64,000 bases of DNA, from NCBI RefSeq assembly GCF_003337275.1, contig NZ_QPJQ01000001.1, positions 124,001-188,000 on the forward strand, read 5' to 3'. The notes beneath the pieces are model-generated. The model searched no databases, was not told the DNA's origin, and was given only the letters and a program-made list of their open reading frames with translations. Positions 32,256 through 41,774 of this stretch are shown here, piece after piece; the stretch's first letter is position 1, and the number at the start of each line of letters is the position of its first letter. Source of the DNA: Marinomonas foliarum. GTDB lineage: Bacteria > Pseudomonadota > Gammaproteobacteria > Pseudomonadales > Marinomonadaceae. A program made the translations under genes and the position numbers.

Positions 32256-33965
32256 CTAATTAATTAAGCCAACTTGCCAATGATAATGCGCGGTCACTGC
32301 GCTCCCTCCCTTAGAGAATTCCAACTTAGAACACAGCTGATCCAATAATGCCAAGCCTCGGTTATAAAGCAACTCTGCATTGGACATATCGTAATTCACC
32401 TTCTGATAATCAAAGCCAGAGCCACTGTCTTCAACATACAAAACAAGTACTCGCTGATTATTATCAGAAGTTACTCTAACTGAAATTTTAACATACCCCT
32501 CGACCAAATCACTTAAACGCTGCTCACGCTCAGCGTAATACTGAGAAAAACCTTCACTGGAACTCTTCTTTACTGAATTAAGCTGTAACACACCGTGCTC
32601 AAGTGCATTCGAATATAATTCAGAAAGGATCATAAAAATCTGACTAGAGAAGCTACTTAAACCTGGCACTGTAGTAAGTATTTGAAGAACATACGGGAGT
32701 GGATCCGTATTGCGAAGCGAGTCAGCATATAAGACATACTCAAACGAAAAATTAGCAGGGGTCTCATGATGCCTTTTTGGCGCATCACGCTCTAACGAAT
32801 CAATCCCGATGTTTGTATCTAAACGAATATTCAAACAGGAAATATCATCATGAGGGTTTTCTAACACCCCTTCATTCCTCAACTGCTCAATCAACCAATC
32901 TGTCGCCCTGTCTGCTTCTATCTCCCCTTGATAAAGAGGGTTAAGCACTGAATGGCAGAACATCTCACCCGACAAATCCAGGGCCTCATAAACACCGTCT
33001 GAAAACGCCATCAACCTATCTCCAGGAACAAACGTCATAGGATCGATTTGACACTCAAAAGCCTCAGGCGAAAGCACACCTAATGGCAAGTTTTTCGACG
33101 AAAAGCGAATCGGCTGCCGAGAGGACCCTGAAAAAAATAGTAAATCTGGTAGCCCACCATTCCAGACCTCAATACTATTATTGTTCACTTTAACATCGAT
33201 AAATACAGCGCTACAGAACATATTTGCAGGCAAAATACTTTTAAGGCGTGCATTAATTTCAGGAATAATTTGACGCATCAGAAACCCTTTTTTTGTCCAA
33301 TCAAAAAAGATATCTGCTAATGGAAGAGCCCCAATAGCGGCCGAGAGGCCATGACCCGTAAAATCACCCAATAATAAATGCATCCCACCGTTTGGTTTAT
33401 AAGCAGCCAAGATCACATCACCATTAAAGGTTTGGGTACCATAGTGAATAGTTGCGAGAGCGGGGTCTTCTAAACAATTTGAATGGGTAATATTCTCGTA
33501 AACAACCTTTGCTACCTCTTGATCGTGTAGCAATTGCTCATTGTATAAACTCATTGCATCACGCTGCTCTTCCAACGTTTTTTGCATTACGAGCAACTTC
33601 ACTATAGCGTTTAATTTCGCCGTAATAAGAGCTGGATTATAAGGTTTTGAGATGAAATCAATACCGCCAATACGTAGGCATTTAGATAAGGCTATGGGGT
33701 CAGAAACACCCGAAAGAAAAACAATAGGAACAAACAAGTCTCCAGCAATCTGCTGAATTTCAAGAGCGGCCTCCCAACCATTTTTTAATGGCATTTTAAT
33801 ATCTAAACAGACAAGTTGAATGGCCTTAGGATCAAATTTATCAATAGCATCTTGACCATCAATGGCAACAATAACCTTGTGTCCGAGTTGACTCAAAATA
33901 GCCTTCAATAAAATGCGATCAGACGGGTTATCATCCGCAATCAATATGGTTAAAACTTGTTCCAT
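32256..33965 (-). CDS. HsbR-like response regulator: receiver, PP2C phosphatase, HATPase
   Basis: A 569-residue soluble regulator. The receiver domain (1-120) has Asp11, Asp12, phospho-acceptor Asp55 (CLDIKMP) and Lys107. A PP2C/SpoIIE phosphatase domain (about 170-375) shows LLLGDFTGHGLSAAIGALPL and MAFSDGVYEALD. A C-terminal HATPase of anti-sigma type (about 410-560) shows ILSELYSNALEHGVLQL and YVEDSGSGFD. This architecture is that of HsbR (P. aeruginosa) and CrsR (Shewanella), which act on a STAS partner by dephosphorylation and phosphorylation. The STAS gene is 6 bases upstream, so a partner switch is well supported. The output target, FlgM or sigma-S, is inferred. Confidence 0.88.
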   Translation of the reverse strand: MEQVLTILIADDNPSDRILLKAILSQLGHKVIVAIDGQDAIDKFDPKAIQLVCLDIKMPLKNGWEAALEIQQIAGDLFVPIVFLSGVSDPIALSKCLRIGGIDFISKPYNPALITAKLNAIVKLLVMQKTLEEQRDAMSLYNEQLLHDQEVAKVVYENITHSNCLEDPALATIHYGTQTFNGDVILAAYKPNGGMHLLLGDFTGHGLSAAIGALPLADIFFDWTKKGFLMRQIIPEINARLKSILPANMFCSAVFIDVKVNNNSIEVWNGGLPDLLFFSGSSRQPIRFSSKNLPLGVLSPEAFECQIDPMTFVPGDRLMAFSDGVYEALDLSGEMFCHSVLNPLYQGEIEADRATDWLIEQLRNEGVLENPHDDISCLNIRLDTNIGIDSLERDAPKRHHETPANFSFEYVLYADSLRNTDPLPYVLQILTTVPGLSSFSSQIFMILSELYSNALEHGVLQLNSVKKSSSEGFSQYYAEREQRLSDLVEGYVKISVRVTSDNNQRVLVLYVEDSGSGFDYQKVNYDMSNAELLYNRGLALLDQLCSKLEFSKGGSAVTAHYHWQVGLIN

Positions 33966-33971
33966 ATAAAA

Positions 33972-34274
33972 CTACTCAGTAATAACAAACAGCCGATGGA
34001 AGTTAGCAATTTTTAGAATATCGTTAACCGCACCATTTGCGTGTATCAATCTAATATTAGCTTTATCAGCTCCAGCATAATCTCTAAGCAACAACAACAT
34101 CCCTAAAGCAGAGCTATCGAGGTAAGTTACTTTAGACAAATCCACATCATAAGAAGTTACATCAACAGCGTTAATAAAAGCCTCTTTAAACATCTTATGG
34201 CAGCTGTAATCGAAACGCCCTTCTATTTGGATCGTTAAACACCCTGATTTTTTATCAAAAAAGCTTTCAACCAC
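33972..34274 (-). CDS. STAS-domain anti-anti-sigma factor (HsbA-like)
   Basis: A 100-residue single STAS domain with the phosphorylatable-serine motif VTYLDSSALGMLLLLRD (Ser54 and Ser55). In P. aeruginosa HsbA is controlled by HsbR and binds FlgM or a diguanylate cyclase; in Shewanella CrsA controls sigma-S. The direct pairing with the receiver-PP2C-HATPase gene supports the same switch here. It lies 30 bases after the gene at 34305. Confidence 0.88.
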   Translation of the reverse strand: MVESFFDKKSGCLTIQIEGRFDYSCHKMFKEAFINAVDVTSYDVDLSKVTYLDSSALGMLLLLRDYAGADKANIRLIHANGAVNDILKIANFHRLFVITE

Positions 34275-34304
34275 AGCCTACTCCTAGAGGGTGAATGGAA
34301 AGCC

Positions 34305-36194
34305 TTATTTAGCCCCCCACTCACTATTAGATTCTTCTGCAGAAATATCGTCATCTGCAGCTGATGAAATACTGATAGTGGCTCTCTCCATCAAACTGTG
34401 GAGCCGCTCCAGCACTTCATTAACGGACAGTCTTGCTTTATCTAGCCTCGCGACACCAACACTTCTATCGGATTCCAGCAAAGACAATGTGGATGACGTC
34501 ATTGACTTCATCCCCTCTATCTGATTTTGAACATTGCTAATATCGTGTTGTAAATCAACAGCAAAACGATGACGTATACTCTCGCTTTGACCTTCCGTTG
34601 CGGCCAGGCTGGTTAACACTCCAGCCCTAACTTCATTAAGCCACCGCTCTACATCACCTAATAAAAACACATCAGAAGACAAATCTTTTTCAACCAACGC
34701 GAGGCGCTGCAAAACCAACTCATAACCTAATATCAATGAATCCCTTATTTGTTCAGATAACCAAACAACATCACCTAGTTCATTTTGAAACGTTTCTGCA
34801 ATCGAATCATCGACCAGAGCAACATCATTATTAGCAGATAGTTCATTGTGATTTGTTTCTTCGTCAATTAGGGATGCTATTTGTTGTAGTTTAGTAACTT
34901 TTTCTAACGATTTTGTTTGTGATGGCAAGGTGTTCAGCGCATTAAAAGCTGATATGACATTTTGGCGGGTCTGCTCTAATGATTTCGCAAAGGAGGCATA
35001 AGGAGACGATACTCTCAATGGACGTATAGGGGCATCCCACACATCGTGAGACATAAGCTTCAAGCTATGATGCAGCACCTCAAGCTCAGCCATTTCAGAT
35101 TTGGCTTTAATTGAAATAAAACACTGCAAATTAGCCGCCCCTTCATCACCCTCTGAAACAAAGCGCTTCACACTTAGCTGGTACATACCATCCGATAAAG
35201 TTAACACCACGCCATCTTCAGACAATAGTATTGAATCTGCTATACGCTCCCCAATAGGGTCATCTAGGCCTGAGTCGATACCAAAAATAGACTCGAACAA
35301 AGAGGTATTTTTAAACCAAAGGCGCTCTGCCCCAGCACTTAACCAACTCACATCACCTTCATGATTGGTAATAAAGAATGCCTCATCAACTTGCCCAAAA
35401 GCCTTTTCAACTAAACTAATCGTTTCCTGAGATTGACGAATATCAAAATCACGAGATGCCAATTCATTATCAAAAAAGTGGCCAATATCTGTTAACTCGT
35501 CCACTACATTTCGAGGCGCTAACACAGGAGCGTGACTGTGCTTATAATGATCCAACACTGCCTGCAAACTAGAAAAACCTGTACGCAACTGAGCCGCAAA
35601 TCGCACACTCAACATTAACAAAGTCGCCATCAAAACAATAAATGCAGCAATACATCCTAACATTAAACGTTCAGAAAACAGTTGATGCTCATAATCAAGG
35701 CCAACACTAATTTGTTGCAACTTATCACTTAGCGCCTTTAACTGAGTAATCGAAGCGTAAGCCGCGATGCGATCTGACTCTGCCAACAGCATCCCACCTG
35801 ATTCTTTTTGAGTCATTCCATCCAATAATATGAAAGAGTCAGACACATTTTCGTCTGCTATAAGCGGAAAACTTGACAACCGACTCTCAATCAAACGGTA
35901 TTCACTCAATAGCGCTTGAGAAAAATCACTTGTATTTATAGTTGAGCTATTAATATCGACATCTTTTCCAAACAACAACCACTGCAGCCAGTTCTCCTTC
36001 GCACTATGCGTCAATACTAAAAGCTCATCCAACTTCGCTTGCTCTTGCCTCTGCTGCTCTAAACTCATATTGATAGCAACATACATTCCACTAAATGCGA
36101 GTAATAGCATAAACAATAAAGCCACGACGCCTTTTTGCAGTCTGTTAATGAGCTCTTTTCTTGGAGCGCCAAACGGTGAATGTGGTGTATTCAT
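34305..36194 (-). CDS. Membrane sensor with HAMP- and PAS-like parts, no chemoreceptor tip; unrecognised family
   Basis: A 629-residue protein from ATG 36194; a TTG two codons earlier is weaker. It has a membrane helix near 22-42, a periplasmic helical region (about 43-180), a second helix near 184-206, a HAMP-like segment (about 207-262) and a PAS-like segment starting DEAFFITNHEGDVSWLSAGAERLW. A long helical region follows (about 365-605) and an acidic tail. The topology is that of a chemoreceptor, but the conserved receptor hairpin around [16 protein letters not shown] is missing, as are kinase or GGDEF motifs. It is flanked by the STAS gene and an unknown gene inside the fli operon. Input to the partner switch is inferred from position only. 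Confidence 0.7.
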   Translation of the reverse strand: MNTPHSPFGAPRKELINRLQKGVVALLFMLLLAFSGMYVAINMSLEQQRQEQAKLDELLVLTHSAKENWLQWLLFGKDVDINSSTINTSDFSQALLSEYRLIESRLSSFPLIADENVSDSFILLDGMTQKESGGMLLAESDRIAAYASITQLKALSDKLQQISVGLDYEHQLFSERLMLGCIAAFIVLMATLLMLSVRFAAQLRTGFSSLQAVLDHYKHSHAPVLAPRNVVDELTDIGHFFDNELASRDFDIRQSQETISLVEKAFGQVDEAFFITNHEGDVSWLSAGAERLWFKNTSLFESIFGIDSGLDDPIGERIADSILLSEDGVVLTLSDGMYQLSVKRFVSEGDEGAANLQCFISIKAKSEMAELEVLHHSLKLMSHDVWDAPIRPLRVSSPYASFAKSLEQTRQNVISAFNALNTLPSQTKSLEKVTKLQQIASLIDEETNHNELSANNDVALVDDSIAETFQNELGDVVWLSEQIRDSLILGYELVLQRLALVEKDLSSDVFLLGDVERWLNEVRAGVLTSLAATEGQSESIRHRFAVDLQHDISNVQNQIEGMKSMTSSTLSLLESDRSVGVARLDKARLSVNEVLERLHSLMERATISISSAADDDISAEESNSEWGAK

Positions 36195-36209
36195 AGGCAA
36201 TAATCACTT

Positions 36210-38072
36210 TCAAGCTAATAATAATGATGGCCAAACGCCAGCAACAAAGAACACAAAGTTTTTCTTATTGATCAATATTTCACTGCAGTCAGTATAGGAA
36301 AAAGTAGACTTTTCACCCTGACCATTCTGCATATTATCTAAGGCAATAAAATCCTGAATATATTCAGTTTCAGGCAAAGCGGCACTCCAGTTACATGAAG
36401 ACAGAGGTAAAGCAATCGACGCGCCCATCCACTCTAAAATGACAGTAAAGACAGAATCATCAGTTGAAAAACTCAGCCTGTAGTCTAATGGCATTTCATT
36501 TACAACTCGGTCATAGCAACAACCATCATGAACAAGTAAAGCAGCAGACTCATAGCCTTCTTCAACCCGGCTCATAATAGTCCTAGGCGTTTGATAAGGA
36601 AGCAATGCAGAAACTAAACTCGCCTCTATCCAAAACATCCTGCCACAAACGCTTCCAGAATAATAACCGTTCTTAGTTGGTAAATCTTCTATCTTAGACT
36701 CTTGCCAATTAGATATTTCTGGTAACCGCTCAGTATTCAGTAGCCAAGGCTCAATCAACAATTCATTCAATGAATTCAACCAAACGTTTTTACTCCATAA
36801 ACGAGGTGATGGCATTTGGCATGAAACAGCTTCTACAGTACGAATAAAAAAATAAGGAATCGCAAAATAGTGTCCGCCTTGTTGAACCACCAAGACTTTA
36901 TCAATGCTAGAGGGAAAGAGACAAAAAGCATCATCTTTTGAAAGCAAAGGCATTTCTAATAAAACCTCTGCCTCATGATTATTATCTATCGAAAAAAACC
37001 AGCGTTCTCCTGCTCTACGGATATCCCCTTCATTCACAAGAAACTTACCTACACAATCCTCTCGATCGAAAACAAATACACCACAGCTCGTTTCTACCTC
37101 ATATAAAATATAAGCAAGGCAATCACGTCCTAAACAGGAAAGATAAAAAAACTCAGCGCCATTAAAAGAAGCAATGTAAACAGAGCCACCATGTCGAATA
37201 GAAAGATAATGATGCCCTTCATCCACATCAATCGGAACAAGATGCTCTGCCAGAGGCACAAGACGGTCAGCTGAACTTAGCAGGGGAACATCAGAACTAA
37301 AATAGTCACTAAACCGCTTATAGAACTTTTCCTTAAAAAGATCATTAAACCTATCTAACAAGCGATAACGTAGATCACGTGACATAGAGACATTTTGAAA
37401 CAAAGGCAAAAAACTCAATTCGTAGAGTTCTTTTTCCGATTTTTTGTGACTTTTTGGCAGTGCCTTCCAACGTAACTCAGGGAATTTATCTTGAAGCCAA
37501 ATAAGAGACTGCACACTTACCAGCGAAAAACACCCTGTTAATACAGAATTTTTGACAGAATCTAGCTTAAACGACACCGAACCCATTCGAGAAAGCGTTT
37601 CAAGATAGGCATCAATACTGATTGTCGAATTTGTGCTTTCACCCAATCGCGCTTCAAAATTTGTATAGGAAGGCCCATCGAAGGACTGCTCAACAAAAGA
37701 CAACACAACTTGCCAGCAAGCTCTTTCAGCAGACAACAAAACCTCTAATTGAGTCCCTCGTTCTTCATCAACCTGACGACCAATTATTACTTGAACAATG
37801 GCATCGGTAGCAGACAAAAAAGCAAGATGATACTCCTTTTTATAAGGCGCATCTTGCGCCAAAAGCCCATCAGCCGCGGACAAAAGATCCAATAGTCTCT
37901 GATTGTATAAAGGAGAAGAAAGAAGTGATTTAGATATATTTTTGACAGAAATTAATGTCTGGCGAAGCTTAGTGATGCCTTGCGCGGGGGAATAAGCGTA
38001 TTCATGCAATGCACTTTCTATTTGAGCAATAGGCAAAGACAAATTGGTGTCTCCGTTATCCAGTCCCGCCAT
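36210..38072 (-). CDS. Large soluble protein of unknown family, possibly CheW-like at the C-terminus
   Basis: A 620-residue protein that I do not recognise. Residues about 1-130 are predominantly helical. About 150-260 contain helices with a basic patch (ALPKSHKKSEKELYE). From about 275 onward it is beta-rich. A segment near 395-425 (DKVLVVQQGGHYFAIPYFFIRTVEAV) resembles the first strands of CheW domains, but no diagnostic GLINLRG-type motif follows. No signal peptide or convincing membrane helix is seen except a hydrophobic C-terminus (VFFVAGVWPSLLLA). It sits between fliJ and the membrane sensor with a 15-base gap, so co-expression with both is likely. Confidence 0.65.
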   Translation of the reverse strand: MAGLDNGDTNLSLPIAQIESALHEYAYSPAQGITKLRQTLISVKNISKSLLSSPLYNQRLLDLLSAADGLLAQDAPYKKEYHLAFLSATDAIVQVIIGRQVDEERGTQLEVLLSAERACWQVVLSFVEQSFDGPSYTNFEARLGESTNSTISIDAYLETLSRMGSVSFKLDSVKNSVLTGCFSLVSVQSLIWLQDKFPELRWKALPKSHKKSEKELYELSFLPLFQNVSMSRDLRYRLLDRFNDLFKEKFYKRFSDYFSSDVPLLSSADRLVPLAEHLVPIDVDEGHHYLSIRHGGSVYIASFNGAEFFYLSCLGRDCLAYILYEVETSCGVFVFDREDCVGKFLVNEGDIRRAGERWFFSIDNNHEAEVLLEMPLLSKDDAFCLFPSSIDKVLVVQQGGHYFAIPYFFIRTVEAVSCQMPSPRLWSKNVWLNSLNELLIEPWLLNTERLPEISNWQESKIEDLPTKNGYYSGSVCGRMFWIEASLVSALLPYQTPRTIMSRVEEGYESAALLVHDGCCYDRVVNEMPLDYRLSFSTDDSVFTVILEWMGASIALPLSSCNWSAALPETEYIQDFIALDNMQNGQGEKSTFSYTDCSEILINKKNFVFFVAGVWPSLLLA

Positions 38073-38121
38073 ATTTCACCTTAACAATGAGCCAAGTGGC
38101 TGTATAAATACAATTTGAATA

Positions 38122-38556
38122 CTATCGCAAACTATCTAAAAAGCGTCGCATAGCGAATTCATCACTTTGACGTTGTTCTTGCTTACTCTCCACAAGCAGC
38201 TCCGCCTTATGATTTTTTTCTTTAAGCCAGTCCATACTTTTTGTTTTAGTACGAGCTTGCAGCCATCGACGCATACTCATATCCGCCTGTTGCTCTGATC
38301 GACCAATAGCTGCCTCCTGCTGAGCAATGGCTTGCTGGACCCGAGTCACAAAATGCTGATAATTCGTCGTTAGATACGCACTCAACCCCAACAGGTTACG
38401 CTCTGACTCGTACTGTTCCGCATATTCGCGCAACTCTTTCAGCTTTTGCTCATCATAGATAACTTTGGCTTTATCACGGGCCAACTGCTGAGCAGCAGAA
38501 TCTTCTTTGCGCTTAGCAAGATCGACTAAAATCTGCATTCGCTGTGATTTTTTCAT
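38122..38556 (-). CDS. fliJ: Flagellar export chaperone FliJ
   Basis: Coiled-coil stalk of the FliHIJ ATPase complex. The ATG at 38556 gives 144 residues starting MKKSQRMQILVDLAKRKEDSA; a GTG two codons earlier is possible. The sequence is an antiparallel coiled coil rich in Gln, Glu, Arg and Lys. It follows fliI by 53 bases, the standard order. Confidence 0.92.
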   Translation of the reverse strand: MKKSQRMQILVDLAKRKEDSAAQQLARDKAKVIYDEQKLKELREYAEQYESERNLLGLSAYLTTNYQHFVTRVQQAIAQQEAAIGRSEQQADMSMRRWLQARTKTKSMDWLKEKNHKAELLVESKQEQRQSDEFAMRRFLDSLR

Positions 38557-38609
38557 GACCACCCCATATCGAAACTCACTAAATAGTAGACGTTTTTATA
38601 AGCTGTCGT

Positions 38610-39941
38610 CTACTGCGCTTTCGTCATAGCCGTCACAAGAGCTTGCAAGCTTTCATCGATACTAAAGCTTTCGGTAAGTGATTGCTGTAGAAACTCTCGA
38701 ATATCTGGCATCTGCAAAATAGCTTGATCTAGATCTGGATCACTGCCTCGGGCATAAGCACCGACAGAAATAAGGTCTTGGTTTTGTTGGAATTTTGAAT
38801 ACAGCTGTTTAACTCGCATTGCACCATATAAGTGATCTTCACTCACGATATGCGGCATAGCACGAGATATAGAGGCTTCAATATCTATAGCTGGATAATG
38901 CCCTTCTTCAGCCAAACGTCGAGACAAAACAATATGACCATCAAGAATCGCACGAGACGCATCAGCAATAGGGTCCTGCTGATCATCCCCTTCAGTCAAC
39001 ACCGTATAGAACGCCGTCACTGAACCGCTGCCTTCGCAACCATTGCCTGCGCGTTCAACCAACTGAGGAAGTTTAGAAAAAACAGAAGGCGGATAACCTT
39101 TTGTCGCCGGCGGCTCACCAACAGACAAAGCGATTTCCCGCTGCGCTTGGGCGTAACGCGTCAAAGAATCCATCAGCAGTAATACATTTTTACCTTGGTC
39201 ACGATAATATTCAGCAATACGAGTGGCCAACATTGCTGCGCGCAAACGCATCAACGCAGAATCATCAGCAGGGGACGCGACAACGACAGAACGCGAAAGA
39301 CCTTCCTCGCCCAATATTTGATCAATAAATTCTTTAACTTCTCGACCACGCTCACCGATCAAGCCAACAATGGTAATATCCGCTTCAGTATATTTTGTCA
39401 TCATACCGAGCAACATACTCTTACCCACACCACTGCCTGCGAAAAGACCTAGACGCTGACCTTTACCAACAGTCAGCAAACTGTTTATCGCCTTAATCCC
39501 CACATCTAAAGGCTCATTGATAGGCTTCCTTTGTAGTGGATTTATCACATCACCATGCAGGGTAACAGAGTCCTTAGTCTTGATCTTACCTTTGCCATCC
39601 AAAGGCTTACCCAAGCCATTAACAACACGGCCTAGCAACTCATCGCCCACAGGCATCAAACTATCACCAAGTAAAGGACGAACACGAGCGCCAGGGGAAA
39701 TCCCTTCAATCGCTTCGGTGGGCATTAAATAGGTTAAATCGCCGGTGAATCCAACAACTTCAGACTCTACCCAGCGATCTTTTCGAACTTGTACAGAACA
39801 GCGATCACCCAAAGCTACGACACATCCAACCGCCTCCATGGTCAAACCAACCATACGGGTTACTTTGCCTTCTATTTGAGGGGGCATTGTCGTTAAGGAA
39901 ACATGACTAAGTTTGTTAAATCGATCTTTTAGCGAAGACAC
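38610..39941 (-). CDS. fliI: Flagellum-specific ATPase FliI
   Basis: Hexameric ATPase of the export apparatus. The 443-residue protein has a beta-barrel N-terminal domain, Walker A AGSGVGKS (168-175), [29 protein letters not shown] and the C-terminal domain. The start is GTG with AGGA 8 bases upstream. It lies 5 bases after fliH. Confidence 0.97.
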   Translation of the reverse strand: MSSLKDRFNKLSHVSLTTMPPQIEGKVTRMVGLTMEAVGCVVALGDRCSVQVRKDRWVESEVVGFTGDLTYLMPTEAIEGISPGARVRPLLGDSLMPVGDELLGRVVNGLGKPLDGKGKIKTKDSVTLHGDVINPLQRKPINEPLDVGIKAINSLLTVGKGQRLGLFAGSGVGKSMLLGMMTKYTEADITIVGLIGERGREVKEFIDQILGEEGLSRSVVVASPADDSALMRLRAAMLATRIAEYYRDQGKNVLLLMDSLTRYAQAQREIALSVGEPPATKGYPPSVFSKLPQLVERAGNGCEGSGSVTAFYTVLTEGDDQQDPIADASRAILDGHIVLSRRLAEEGHYPAIDIEASISRAMPHIVSEDHLYGAMRVKQLYSKFQQNQDLISVGAYARGSDPDLDQAILQMPDIREFLQQSLTESFSIDESLQALVTAMTKAQ

Positions 39942-39946
39942 AGCAG

Positions 39947-40753
39947 TTAATCCTGCTCTGTAAAGGTAAGGTTACGAAGCTCATCACACACAGCATCGAG
40001 CCGTTGCTCAACACGACCATCAACATGAAAAGACTTAGAATCAAGGACAAAGCCACCACTAATAAACGATTCATCAGTTTCGAGCTGAATCGTTAACCTA
40101 TCTTTAACACCCAACTCGTCTAATACAGACACATCATCAGGATGAAGTCGAAGTTTTACACGCCCTTCAAATTCACCAACTTCATCAAATACTCTAGAAA
40201 GCTGTTTCTTTAGCACGCTATGCCCATCTTGAGACATGGTAGACAAACAGACATTTTCGATAATACGCGTCATAGATTGGTATAAAAGCGTCTCTACCGC
40301 TTCTCGACTCTCCTCCAATGGTTGCGTTAGCTCTTGAACAGCTTTACTCAATAAAGCCTCAAGCGTTTCAAATTGAAGTTTCGCCTGTTCACGAGCTTGC
40401 TCTTTACCTTCTTCCAGTCCAATTAAGCGACCTTCTTCGTGGCCTTTCTCAAAGCCATCCACTTCACCTTTAGAAAACCCATCAGCGTGGCCTTTTTTAT
40501 GACCTTCTTCTTCGCCCTGAATAAAACCTTCTTCATAGGCGGCTGAACGAATCTCTTCCAGCTGAGAAGCTGTTAACGGTTCGTATACCAAAGAGTCTTC
40601 ATCAACTTCCTCACTGGTAACGACTGTGTTTTTTTGAATCAGCACCGCTGGACCAGAACTGGTCACCGGATTATTGTTTTCGAGGTGAGGAAGCTCCCAA
40701 CGCTCATAAGCCGTTAACTTACGCTCGTTTTTTTCATGATTTTGATCTGACAT
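39947..40753 (-). CDS. fliH: Flagellar export regulator FliH
   Basis: Peripheral stalk that links the FliI ATPase to the C-ring. The 268-residue protein contains the characteristic glycine-repeat region (about 88-130: [20 protein letters not shown] and onward), with repeated GxxxG spacing, and a C-terminal FliI-binding domain. It lies 7 bases after fliG. Confidence 0.95.
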   Translation of the reverse strand: MSDQNHEKNERKLTAYERWELPHLENNNPVTSSGPAVLIQKNTVVTSEEVDEDSLVYEPLTASQLEEIRSAAYEEGFIQGEEEGHKKGHADGFSKGEVDGFEKGHEEGRLIGLEEGKEQAREQAKLQFETLEALLSKAVQELTQPLEESREAVETLLYQSMTRIIENVCLSTMSQDGHSVLKKQLSRVFDEVGEFEGRVKLRLHPDDVSVLDELGVKDRLTIQLETDESFISGGFVLDSKSFHVDGRVEQRLDAVCDELRNLTFTEQD

Positions 40754-40760
40754 GCTCTAA

Positions 40761-41774
40761 CTAAACCATCTGCTCACCGCCGCCACCGAGAACAATTTCT
40801 CCGTTATCAGCAAGGCGTCTGGCAACAGCCAATATTTCTTTTTGTGCAACTTCCACTTCACTTACACGCACAGGACCTTTCGCTTCCAAATCATCTTTAA
40901 GCATGTCGGCAGCACGTGAAGACATGTTCTTGAAAATCTTATCTTGCATATCTGGATCCGCACCTTTCAAGGCAAGAATCAAGGTTTCAGACTCAACTTC
41001 ACGAAGAATGATTTGAATTCCTCGATCATCTACATCCATCAGGTTATCAAATACAAACATCAAATCCTGAATAGTGTTAGCAAGATCCTCATCAACATCG
41101 CGGATAGATTCCATCAATTCAGACTCAACAGAACTATCAATAAAGTTCATTATATTGGCTGCCGTACGAATACCGCCAATTGTTGTAGACTGTGTAGAGT
41201 TATTGCCAGAGAACTGGCGCTCAAGAATGTTGTTTAACTCTTGTAGAGCTGCTGGCTGAACTGTTTCTAAGGCAGCCACGCGTAATACGATGTCCAAGCG
41301 CACTCGCTCATCAAAGTTAGCAAGGATATCAGCCGCCTGATCTGGATCTAGGTAAGAAATAACAATAGCTTGGATCTGAGGGTGCTCATAACGGATAACG
41401 TCAGCAACCGCTCGAGATTCCATCCATTTGAGGGTATCAAGGCCCGTTGTATTGCCACCCAATAAAATTCGATCAATCAAGCTGCCGGCTTTTTCTTCAC
41501 CCAACGCCTCTCTTAGCATGTTACGAATATAACCATCCGCACCAAGGCCTAAGCCGGTTTGATCTCCAACTAACACCAAGAAATCATCCAATACTTTTTC
41601 AACCTGGTGTCGCTGAATATTAGATAGCTGAGCCATGGTTTGGCCAATGCGCTGAACCTCTTTAGGCCCCATGTGTTTCAATATTTGGGCAGCGTCAGAT
41701 TCGCCCAGCGACATAAGTAGCACCGCGGCTTTTTGAACTGAACTTAATTCTGCACCTTGGCCAATATCACTCAT
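40761..41774 (-). CDS. fliG: Flagellar motor switch protein FliG
   Basis: Upper C-ring subunit that contacts the stator. The ATG at 41774 overlaps the fliF stop as ATGA and gives 337 residues, the family size; the open frame extends 6 codons upstream. Domain features are LSSVQKAAVLLMSLGESDAAQIL at the N-terminus, the EHPQ motif (RYEHPQIQAIVISYL), and the C-terminal charged helix containing DDRGIQIILREVESETLILALKGA. Confidence 0.96.
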   Translation of the reverse strand: MSDIGQGAELSSVQKAAVLLMSLGESDAAQILKHMGPKEVQRIGQTMAQLSNIQRHQVEKVLDDFLVLVGDQTGLGLGADGYIRNMLREALGEEKAGSLIDRILLGGNTTGLDTLKWMESRAVADVIRYEHPQIQAIVISYLDPDQAADILANFDERVRLDIVLRVAALETVQPAALQELNNILERQFSGNNSTQSTTIGGIRTAANIMNFIDSSVESELMESIRDVDEDLANTIQDLMFVFDNLMDVDDRGIQIILREVESETLILALKGADPDMQDKIFKNMSSRAADMLKDDLEAKGPVRVSEVEVAQKEILAVARRLADNGEIVLGGGGEQMV

